Source of the DNA: Sporosarcina sp. E16_8
GTDB lineage: Bacteria > Bacillota > Bacilli > Bacillales_A > Planococcaceae
NCBI RefSeq assembly: GCF_017347095.1
Contig: NZ_JADPRZ010000040.1
Location: 1-34,167, forward strand
Direction of reading: 5' to 3'
DNA length: 34,167 nucleotides
A model generated the notes under the pieces. That model was not told the DNA's origin. It worked only from the letters and a program-made list of their open reading frames with translations, and ran no database searches. Positions 16,971 to 23,533 of the stretch are shown here, in pieces (position 1 is the first letter of the stretch; every line of letters starts with the position of its first letter). Position numbers and translations under genes: made by a program.

Positions 16971-17015
16971 AACACCGGAATCCCGCCGAGGTTTGGTCGA
17001 TGGATTTCCGGTGTT
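16971..17015 (-). terminator. Bidirectional terminator, hairpin family member 1
   Basis: AACACCGGAA (16971-16980) pairs with TTCCGGTGTT (17006-17015), with an inner TCC/GGA extension. On the minus strand the stem is followed by a long T run, fitting termination of the MFS gene that ends at 17110; on the plus strand TTTT follows as well. The loop carries GGTCGATGGA, also found in the hairpin at 32296-32340. Confidence 0.75.
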
Positions 17016-17109
17016 TTCTATTTCAATAGAATGAGGTGTTAGTCACTTAAACTTTTTACTTTTCACATGTACTAACTGTTGCTGGGTCATGACTTTCCTA
17101 CTTCTGTCA

Positions 17110-18408
17110 TTAGGTTTTGTCATGTTCTTTTTTCTCTTTATACCGTTTCCAAATAATAAGGGGTATCAACAGCAACGAAAGATACATACCGAGAAAGCCT
17201 AAAACAGCATAGCTTGAATAGGCTACAATGATTCCTGACATTACACTGCCTGCTGTTCCAGCTAAAGCAACCCATACATCAACGGAACCTTGTGTTTTTG
17301 CACGTGTTTTCATATCAGTTGAATCGATGATGATCGCTGTTCCGCTGATCAAACCAAAATTCCATCCAAGGCCAAGCACTATCAACGCAATTGTCAGCCA
17401 CAACAGGGAATCTCCTGGAGCAAAGGCTGCTAGTAATCCTGCAATTGATAACGTGACACCCGAAGCAATGACCATAACTGTACGACCGACTTTATCGACT
17501 AATAGTCCTGTACCAAGCGACGGCAAATACATCGCCGCAATATGTAGACTTATTACCATTCCAACGACCGTCAGTCCAGATCCATGATTTTGCATATGAA
17601 TGGGGGTCATTGTCATGATTGCAACCATAACGAGATGAGACAAAACGAGAACCATTGCACCGACAAAAATACCGATTCGGTTTATTTTACTTTGCAGTGG
17701 TATATTTACTACTGTACCGTTTGAATCAGCTTGTTTTTCCTGCTTTACAGCAATTGCTTTTGCGACTAGAAATGGATCAGGTCGCAAATAAAAGAACAAT
17801 GTTAGTCCAGCTACGAGGTACGCCGCCGCTGCTAATATGAATGGACCCGCTAGAGCCGGTATACCTAGCGCCATTGCAAAGTTCCCCATTGGCGTCACTA
17901 AATTTGGACCAGCCACTGCGCCTATCGTCGTTGAAACCATTGCGATGCTAATGGCAGTCGCCCGCTGCTTGTCACTGGCCAAGTCTGTTCCAGCATAACG
18001 CGCCTGTAGATTTGTCGAAGTCCCTGCACCATAGACAAATAGCGAAATAAATAATAATAACACATTTTCCATAGTTGTTGCGAAAATGACACCTATCGCA
18101 CCGATTCCCCCCGTGATGAACCCAAGTGACAACCCATAACGACGACCAAAACGCTGCGAGATCCTGCCAACTAAGAATGCCGCTAGCGCAGATCCAAGCG
18201 TAAACAAGGCAGCCGGCAATCCTGCAAAGCTCGCAGTGCCTAACATATCCCTAGCTAGTAGTGCACCAACTGTAATCCCAGCTGCAAGTCCCGCCCCACC
18301 AAAAATCTGTGACATCACGACAACGAATAGCGAGCGCCGATAGAGCTTTTGTTGTGCTTCTACTGAATCTACGTAGTACGCTAGCTCCAACGGTTCTTTT
18401 TTTCTCAT
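17110..18408 (-). CDS. MFS transporter (12-segment, drug/metabolite type)
   Basis: A 432-residue major facilitator protein. After a polar N-terminus come segments with GGAGLAAGITVGALL and PAALFTLGSALAAFLVG, then the loop signature GRISQRFGRRYGLSLG (about 81-96), the family motif between segments 2 and 3. A polar loop (about 203-240, QEKQADSNGT) separates two sets of six segments, and the repeat motif GLLVDKVGRTVMV appears in the second half. GGGGGGATTT lies 4 bases before the ATG. It stands alone with its own terminator. The substrate is unknown. A broken copy of residues 203-260 lies at 2817-2990. Confidence 0.9.
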   Translation of the reverse strand: MRKKEPLELAYYVDSVEAQQKLYRRSLFVVVMSQIFGGAGLAAGITVGALLARDMLGTASFAGLPAALFTLGSALAAFLVGRISQRFGRRYGLSLGFITGGIGAIGVIFATTMENVLLLFISLFVYGAGTSTNLQARYAGTDLASDKQRATAISIAMVSTTIGAVAGPNLVTPMGNFAMALGIPALAGPFILAAAAYLVAGLTLFFYLRPDPFLVAKAIAVKQEKQADSNGTVVNIPLQSKINRIGIFVGAMVLVLSHLVMVAIMTMTPIHMQNHGSGLTVVGMVISLHIAAMYLPSLGTGLLVDKVGRTVMVIASGVTLSIAGLLAAFAPGDSLLWLTIALIVLGLGWNFGLISGTAIIIDSTDMKTRAKTQGSVDVWVALAGTAGSVMSGIIVAYSSYAVLGFLGMYLSLLLIPLIIWKRYKEKKEHDKT

Positions 18409-18822
18409 ATGGAAATCCCCCCTTCACCAACTCAAAGAAACCAATAGGATCGATCTTAAGGCTAGTCAACTAACATACTATCCGTGTATTTATTTTAACA
18501 CCCTCTGTACACTACAAGGAATTTATATAACAAATCACCACATGTGTTTAGTAACCAGGATCACACACCGGGCGCTGCGTGAATAATTGCTTTTAGTTTA
18601 CTTTGGATTAAATGACTTCTATACAATTACCGAGATGCCTGGATGTGTGCTGACTTTAGTTTAACGTTTACAATGTTTAGGGATGAGACTTTGTCGCATC
18701 CCTGCATAGTTTTTTCGGTAATCATATGGTGGTCCTTCACCCGCCCTGCTCTAAATGCAAAAGTACACAGAGTGCTAAAGCTTTTCGAGACAAAAGAATA
18801 GCTGACTTCCTACCTGGAGAAA

Positions 18823-18850
18823 AGCCGCCAAAGATGCAATTTTGGCGGCT
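18823..18850 (-). terminator. Possible terminator of the sulP-usp transcript
   Basis: AGCCGCCAAA and TTTGGCGGCT form a perfect 10-bp stem with an 8-base loop. On the minus strand it is followed by TTTTC. It lies about 310 bases downstream of the usp stop, rather far but with no better candidate between except the degenerate element at 19036. Confidence 0.45.
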
Positions 18851-19035
18851 GACGCTTTCTCTATGGTTTTTTCTTTTTTATTTTAAAGAACTGTCACTAG
18901 CTATAGAGTATCACGTGATTTAAGATGCATACTCTTTGCTATAAGTAAGCAAGAAAATGGGTAATTAACTGGCGTGACAAATCACCTCTTACGGGATTCA
19001 ATACCCCATGTAATGACTTATTGTTCTATTAAACA

Positions 19036-19093
19036 ATCCCACCTTGGTACGCATTATGAAGTGGCGCAGCGGGTGAAGTTGTTATTTGTTTGT
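19036..19093. repeat. Degenerate copy of the hairpin element at 26373
   Basis: Shares TCCCaCCTTggTACGCATT, a TGAA loop, and GCGGGTGAAGTTGTTATT followed by GTTTGT with 26373-26434. The right arm of the stem is altered, so the hairpin no longer pairs fully. It lies downstream of usp. Confidence 0.6.
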
Positions 19094-19163
19094 TCGCGCG
19101 GGCACTCAATACTCAATTTCTCACCAGTCATACTCACCATATAGCGCTTGGTATTAATTCTCT

Positions 19164-19577
19164 TTATTTAACAATTGTAATCGGACAATTCACATGCTTC
19201 ATTACTTTGTGACTGACGCTACCGAGTACCATTTCTTGAAAAGTGTTTAAGCCGCGACTCCCAATGACAAGTTGGTCAATTTCTTCTAAATTCACATACT
19301 TTATTATTTCTTGACTCGGATTCCCTTTTAACATGGTAATCTTCGTCTTCACTCCGACGTCTTTTGCTAGTTCTATGATAGGTTGCACTCTTTGCTCTCG
19401 TTTTAATGTTAAGCTTTCTGGGCTTTGTGATAACAGCCGCTCATCTTTCGCCTTATTATAATCCGACACATAAATAACTTCTAAATGCGCCTCAGGTAAG
19501 TATTGCACAAGCGTAATAGCATGTTTTGCTGCACGTAAAGCATTTTCTGACCCATCAATTGCTACAGCAATCTTCAT
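19164..19577 (-). CDS. Universal stress protein, UspA family
   Basis: A 137-residue single-domain Usp protein. The N-terminal strand IAVAIDGSENALRAAKHA has the conserved aspartate, and the C-terminal GSRGLNTFQEMVLGSVS (about 110-126) has the Gly-x2-Gly-x9-Gly-Ser motif that binds ATP in this family. Cytosolic; it probably dimerises and responds to nutrient or energy state. AAGGGAGGG lies 6 bases before the ATG, and the start is 13 bases after the SulP stop, so the two form an operon. Usp genes beside SulP transporters suggest the Usp senses ATP or a metabolite and tunes transport; this is inference. Confidence 0.93.
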   Translation of the reverse strand: MKIAVAIDGSENALRAAKHAITLVQYLPEAHLEVIYVSDYNKAKDERLLSQSPESLTLKREQRVQPIIELAKDVGVKTKITMLKGNPSQEIIKYVNLEEIDQLVIGSRGLNTFQEMVLGSVSHKVMKHVNCPITIVK

Positions 19578-19590
19578 GTAGATCCCTCCC

Positions 19591-21000
19591 TTATGTTAAT
19601 CGTTTATACAATTGTTCACTTGAAGAATTTAACCCTTGAATTTGTACCTTCACACCTTTTTGCTCAAGCTTCTGTTTCACTTTATATATTGCACCGACTG
19701 CAGATTCATCCCACAGCTGACTATTTTCAAAGTTAATGACGATTTCATTTTCTGTAACATTGTCAAACGACTGAATAAATTTCGTAGTTGATGCAAAAAA
19801 CAAAGGACCTTTTACGTTATATCCATCCAAATCATGCGTTACTGTCACACGAGAAATTTTTGCAACAAAGAATAGTGCACTTAATATGACACCACTAACA
19901 ACACCAATTGCTAAATTATGTGTATATAAAATAATAGCCACTGTAATGAGCATAACAAGTGATTCGGATTTAGGCGCTTGTTTCAGAAATTTGAACGAAC
20001 CCCAATTAAATGTTGTAATACTAACCATAATCATCACCCCGACAAGAACGGACATCGGAATCTTGATAACTACATCGCCTAAAACGATAATTAAAAACAG
20101 TAGAAACACACCTGCGGTCAAAGTCGATAGGCGTCCTCGTCCACCTGATTTAATATTGATGATTGACTGACCAATCAAAGCACACCCTGCCATCCCACCG
20201 AAAAAACCAGTGATAAAATTGGCGATCCCTTGTCCACGTGCTTCTCTATTTTTATTACTCGACGTATCAGTCATATCATCCAACACTTGGGATGTAAGTA
20301 ATGATTCCAATAGACCGACAATCGATAAAGCTAGAGCATAAGGTAAAATAATTATTAACGTTTCAAAGTTAAATGGAATATCTGGAAGGAAAAAAACCGG
20401 TAGTGAATTTGGCATCGTCCCCAGATCACCTATCGTCTGTAACTTCACACCACTAATGAGCGCAATACAAGTCATAACGACAATCGCAACAAGAGGTGCA
20501 GGAATAGCCGTAAAAAATCGCGGAATTGCGTACACTAAAATTAATGTTACAATCGCAAATAGATAGGTCAAACTGCTCGACCCAAGTAAATAAGGCATTT
20601 GCGTAATAAAAATCATAATCCCTAGTGCATTCACAAATCCAAGCATGACGGAGTTTGGGATGAAGCGCATTAAATTCGCAACACCAAATCCCCCAAGTAT
20701 TAGTTGAATAATTCCCGTTAAAATTGTTGCTGCAAGTACATATTGTAGACCGTGATTTGCCATTAAACTGACGAGCACTAAAGCCATCGCACCTGTCGCA
20801 GCTGAAATTAAACCAGGTCGCCCCCCTACAAACGAAGTAATGACTGCAATTGTAAATGAAGCATATAGCGCGACACGTGGATCGACACCCACTATGAACG
20901 CAAAAGCCAATGCTTCAGGAATGAGTGCCAGTCCTACAACAATACCTGCTAAAATATCGGCACGCACATTCCCAAACCATTGTTGTTTTAAAGTATACAT
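19591..21000 (-). CDS. SulP-family anion transporter with C-terminal STAS domain
   Basis: A 469-residue membrane transporter for sulfate, bicarbonate or a related anion. The N-terminus has the SulP signature DILAGIVVGLALIPEALAFA (about 15-34), followed by about 11-14 hydrophobic segments; GQSIINIKSGGRGRLSTLTAG (about 277-297) is the conserved loop of the family. From about 385 the STAS domain begins, with GPLFFAS and INFENSQLWDESAVGAIYKV. AGAGGGGAA lies 4 bases before the ATG. The STAS domain is short and the protein is at the small end for the family. The substrate cannot be read from sequence, and no sulfate-assimilation genes are nearby. Confidence 0.93.
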   Translation of the reverse strand: MYTLKQQWFGNVRADILAGIVVGLALIPEALAFAFIVGVDPRVALYASFTIAVITSFVGGRPGLISAATGAMALVLVSLMANHGLQYVLAATILTGIIQLILGGFGVANLMRFIPNSVMLGFVNALGIMIFITQMPYLLGSSSLTYLFAIVTLILVYAIPRFFTAIPAPLVAIVVMTCIALISGVKLQTIGDLGTMPNSLPVFFLPDIPFNFETLIIILPYALALSIVGLLESLLTSQVLDDMTDTSSNKNREARGQGIANFITGFFGGMAGCALIGQSIINIKSGGRGRLSTLTAGVFLLFLIIVLGDVVIKIPMSVLVGVMIMVSITTFNWGSFKFLKQAPKSESLVMLITVAIILYTHNLAIGVVSGVILSALFFVAKISRVTVTHDLDGYNVKGPLFFASTTKFIQSFDNVTENEIVINFENSQLWDESAVGAIYKVKQKLEQKGVKVQIQGLNSSSEQLYKRLT

Positions 21001-21120
21001 ACTGTTCCCCTCTCATGATGTTGAAAATTACAAAAAATCTTAAACCAATGTTAGAATGTTAATAGCATATCATTTATAGTCCCGTAAGTGTATAGTTTTG
21101 GGAAGATTGGAGTAAATTAA

Positions 21121-21684
21121 ATGAAATATGGATATATCCGTCCGATTGTCTCGGATCAACAATGCACCCAACAATTAAATGAACATGTTATGGATACATT
21201 ATTTAAAGAGACACATGGACTCGCCAAGAAAAGAACAGAACTCGAACACTTATTAATGACTGTCCAAAAAGATGACGAACTATACGTCCAAAACATTGTA
21301 GTATTAGCCGATTCCCTGCAGGAGCTTTTAGATATTTTACGACTAGCAGAACGCGATCAAATCAATATTCATTTCGTCGATGAACAAGTAACCAATCAAT
21401 CGATACAAAAGTTTTCACTACTTCAAAGCGCTACTTTTTTTGCGGATTTACAATCAAAATTTCTAAGCCATTCTTCTACATTCTCGCTACAGGCCGCTAA
21501 ACAGCAAGGGAAATCGATTGGTCGTCCACGAAAAGCAGATGACAATTTACAGCTGGCTTTTGCAATGTATGACAGTAAGAGTTATACGCTATATGACATA
21601 AAAGAAACGACCGGAATTAGTAAGTCTACTTTATATCGTTATTTGGATGATCGCTCTACATCATTTTCCGATGACAAAGAGTAG
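21121..21684 (+). CDS. Resolvase-like protein without catalytic residues, intact helix-turn-helix
   Basis: A 187-residue protein with the fold of a small serine recombinase. MKYGYIRPIVSDQQCTQQL matches the YGYxRVSTxDQ start, but the nucleophilic serine position is isoleucine. In the region normally reading KLDRLGRS the sequence is NIVVLADS, so both catalytic arginines are gone. HFVDEQV and LSHSSTFSLQAAKQQGKSIGRPRKA follow the family pattern, and the C-terminal TLYDIKETTGISKSTLYRYL (about 158-177) is an intact recognition helix. A TTGGAG lies 8-9 bases before the ATG. It is divergent from sulP, 120 bases away. It probably binds DNA as a regulator, having lost recombination; this is inference from the missing residues. 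Confidence 0.8.
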   Translation: MKYGYIRPIVSDQQCTQQLNEHVMDTLFKETHGLAKKRTELEHLLMTVQKDDELYVQNIVVLADSLQELLDILRLAERDQINIHFVDEQVTNQSIQKFSLLQSATFFADLQSKFLSHSSTFSLQAAKQQGKSIGRPRKADDNLQLAFAMYDSKSYTLYDIKETTGISKSTLYRYLDDRSTSFSDDKE

Positions 21685-21810
21685 TAGAGATAAACAAAAG
21701 ATGTTCAGGAATTCTCATTTTGTACAACAACCTTTGTACACTGATAAGATCTTAGTAAAATCGGCTCCTTTGTTACTATTGAAATCATAGGAATAGCTAT
21801 ACACAAACAA

Positions 21811-21841
21811 AAAAGACCTATCCGATATTGCGAATAGGCCT
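21811..21841 (-). terminator. Terminator of the O-methyltransferase operon
   Basis: On the minus strand GGCCTAT and ATAGGTC flank an imperfect stem with a CG/CG inner pair, followed by TTTTTTG. It lies about 75 bases after the methyltransferase stop and is well placed to end that transcript; it could also stop the converging resolvase-like gene. Confidence 0.7.
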
Positions 21842-21913
21842 GTGATTTACGTAGTTTTTTTGTGGTTTAGCACCCCCAATGGAGCACCCGTTAATGTCTC
21901 TGTTTGTCTTCTT

Positions 21914-22552
21914 TTATTTCTTCACTTTTGAAATCGTCAGCCCATCCCCGATTGGAATAAGAAGCGATTCCAGTTTCGGGTGATTGGCTACCGTTTCATT
22001 GAATGTTCTCATTATTTCTGTATAGCGTTTAGGGTTCGCCTCCGGATCCACCACACTTCCGCCAGCCAAGACGTTATCCGTCACGATTAACGCACCCGCC
22101 TTCGCTAGTCGTATGCAAGCTGCCAAGTAATTTTCATAGTTTTCTTTATCCGCATCGATAAAGAAAAAATCAAATCGCTGCCCATCGTCAACTAGTTGTT
22201 CAAGACTTTGCAAAGCAGGCCCCGTCCTATAGGATACTTGATCGCCAAATCCCGCTTTAGCTAGATTTTTGGATGCTAACGTTGCGTACCTCTCCTCCAG
22301 TTCAAGAGACGTCAATTCCCCTTCACTCCCAAACCCCCTAGCAAGACAAATTCCGCTATAACCGCCAAGCGCACCGATTTCCAGCACATTTTTAGCCCCT
22401 GAAATGGCAACCAGCATCGTGAGCAGCTTGCCAGAAGAAGGAGAAACCGATATGGCAGGCATACCATTTTCCTCAATCGATGCAATCACGCCCTCCAACA
22501 GAGCATCCCGCTTCGTAAATACTGTATCGATATAACTGTTAATTTTTTTCAT
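21914..22552 (-). CDS. SAM-dependent O-methyltransferase (caffeoyl-CoA/catechol type)
   Basis: A 212-residue methyltransferase of the class I, metal-dependent O-methyltransferase family (YrrM-like). VLEIGALGGYSGICLARG (about 55-72) is the SAM-binding motif I, TSLELEERYATLASKNL follows, FDFFFIDADKENYENYL (about 126-142) contains the metal-binding aspartates, and LIVTDNVLAGG the third ligand. The natural substrate of bacterial members is mostly unknown. The frame reaches 9 codons further upstream, but no ribosome binding site is there; the ATG at 22552 is preceded by GAAGGGATTGAAG. This start overlaps the previous gene by 14 bases, so translation is probably coupled. Confidence 0.9.
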   Translation of the reverse strand: MKKINSYIDTVFTKRDALLEGVIASIEENGMPAISVSPSSGKLLTMLVAISGAKNVLEIGALGGYSGICLARGFGSEGELTSLELEERYATLASKNLAKAGFGDQVSYRTGPALQSLEQLVDDGQRFDFFFIDADKENYENYLAACIRLAKAGALIVTDNVLAGGSVVDPEANPKRYTEIMRTFNETVANHPKLESLLIPIGDGLTISKVKK

Positions 22553-22874
22553 CCACTTCAATCCCTTCCTCATTAACATCTACGGACTGTTGACGAACGT
22601 CCATCTCATCCTCATTGATTTCAAATAGTTGAATGAATTCACTAATGACCATGTCAATCGCTTTTAATTCACCGACTAAAATTGGCTGGATTGATTGAAA
22701 CTCAGGTTGATCTAGCTGCTTTTTAATAGTCGAACGTTTCAGATGCATTCGCTCTAAAAAAGCAATCGCCCTCCCTCTGCGAAAGGTTTTCGCTCCACGC
22801 TGATGCGAGCCATCTTCCCCACCGTGGCGTCTACCGTGTTGACGTCCCTCTCTTTTCGCAAGTTCATCTCTCAT
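22539..22874 (-). CDS. Small His/Gly/Arg-rich protein of unknown function
   Basis: A 111-residue protein in three parts: a basic N-terminus rich in Gly, His and Arg (GRQHGRRHGGEDGSHQRGAK), a central helical region (FRRGRAIAFLERMHLKRSTIKKQL, then GELKAIDMVISEFIQLFEI) and an acidic tail. I recognise similar small proteins from Bacilli but no function for them. The central region could be helical DNA- or protein-binding, but no classical helix-turn-helix is certain. AAGGGAGGGTGAT precedes the ATG at 22874, a near-perfect ribosome binding site. It lies directly behind two TGTATACA-type palindromes and overlaps the O-methyltransferase gene, so the two are coexpressed. Confidence 0.75.
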   Translation of the reverse strand: MRDELAKREGRQHGRRHGGEDGSHQRGAKTFRRGRAIAFLERMHLKRSTIKKQLDQPEFQSIQPILVGELKAIDMVISEFIQLFEINEDEMDVRQQSVDVNEEGIEVDEKN

Positions 22875-22891
22875 AATGAATCACCCTCCCT

Positions 22892-22945
22892 TGTATACAT
22901 TTGTATACACATCTTCGTAATACCTACTGTATACGAACGTATACA
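22892..22945 (-). promoter_or_regulatory. Two palindromic operators over a promoter
   Basis: TGTATACA-TT-TGTATACA (22892-22909) and TGTATACG-AA-CGTATACA (22928-22945) are two 18-base sites built from the same half-site, 36 bases apart. On the minus strand a TTGACG (22954-22949) and a TATACA inside the upstream site could be -35 and -10 boxes, though the spacer is only 15 bases. A dimeric repressor covering both sites would block the promoter of the two-gene operon. Half-sites of this form resemble those of GntR-type regulators, but none is encoded in the window. Confidence 0.65.
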
Positions 22946-22987
22946 AATCGTCAATGACAATTCATTATGGTCCAATATAAAAAAAGA

Positions 22988-23020
22988 GAGTCTTACTACA
23001 CTTTAGATGTAGTAAGGCTC
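22988..23020 (-). terminator. Terminator of the Ca2+-ATPase operon
   Basis: GAGTCTTACTACA and TGTAGTAAGGCTC form a stem of about 13 bp with one mismatch and a 7-base loop. On the minus strand it runs into a T-rich tract of seven or more. It lies about 195 bases after the 23215 gene, with no other gene between. Confidence 0.75.
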
Positions 23021-23214
23021 ACGCTTTGTACCGTCTTAATCATGTCCCGTTAGTGGGATGAATCAAGGCAGGTTCACTCACCAATTATCATCTGCAGAAA
23101 ATCATTCCGCATGGCAAATCCATGTCCCTTGTTACCTCATGTAGTGTTAAAATGCAGCATCATGCGAAAGTGTGTATGTTATCAATAGGCTTATCACTTC
23201 CACAATTTGTTTTA

Positions 23215-23517
23215 TTAATTACTTTTTCTGAGTTGAGATGCACCATAGATAATTGCAATAAGAACGATGCCTATTAAAACAATGATAGTAGTCAGTGGGT
23301 CGTTAATTCTCGGGATTGAATGCTGAAACACTTTGAAAAGAACTAATAACCCTATGCCTACAATAATTCCGGCAACTGTTGCTTTTTTATCGTCTCTTCC
23401 CTCCCGTGAAAAAGTATCACTTCTTTTGTGAAATAATAAATTTTCAACCCCAGGCTTTGTGTAACGACTCCTGAGGCATGACATTGCACCACGCACCACC
23501 TGTACAGGGGTAGTCAC
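23215..23517 (-). CDS. Small two-span membrane protein downstream of the Ca2+-ATPase
   Basis: A protein of up to 100 residues with two hydrophobic segments, TVAGIIVGIGLLVLFKVF (about 47-64) and LTTIIVLIGIVLIAIIYGA (about 75-93), and a basic C-terminus. I do not recognise the family. The start is uncertain: the GTG at 23517 has no ribosome binding site, and no good internal start follows (an ATG at 23484 has only a weak GGTG). The stretch up to about residue 44 may therefore be partly non-coding or carry a disruption. It lies 16 bases after the ATPase and is probably cotranscribed. Confidence 0.5.
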   Translation of the reverse strand: MTTPVQVVRGAMSCLRSRYTKPGVENLLFHKRSDTFSREGRDDKKATVAGIIVGIGLLVLFKVFQHSIPRINDPLTTIIVLIGIVLIAIIYGASQLRKSN

Positions 23518-23533
23518 AGCGAATTCAATGGCA

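Larger units (their letters stand above)
18409..19163. other. 755-bp intergenic region with several hairpins
   Basis: No credible gene is present: one 65-codon plus-strand frame spans a hairpin and has no ribosome binding site. Three structures stand out: AGGGATG/CATCCCT at 18679-18703 followed by TTTTTT (plus-strand terminator form), a perfect 10-bp AGCCGCCAAA/TTTGGCGGCT stem at 18823-18850, and the dispersed element at 19036-19093. The MFS promoter should lie at the left end. Confidence 0.5.

Noticed and set aside
18726..18923. 65-codon plus-strand frame in the 18.4-19.2 kb gap
   Set aside because: It lacks a ribosome binding site, runs through a perfect hairpin and its protein has no recognisable pattern.
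21121..21684. Mobile element carrying a site-specific resolvase
   Set aside because: No terminal repeats, transposase or cargo are present, and the protein lacks catalytic residues.
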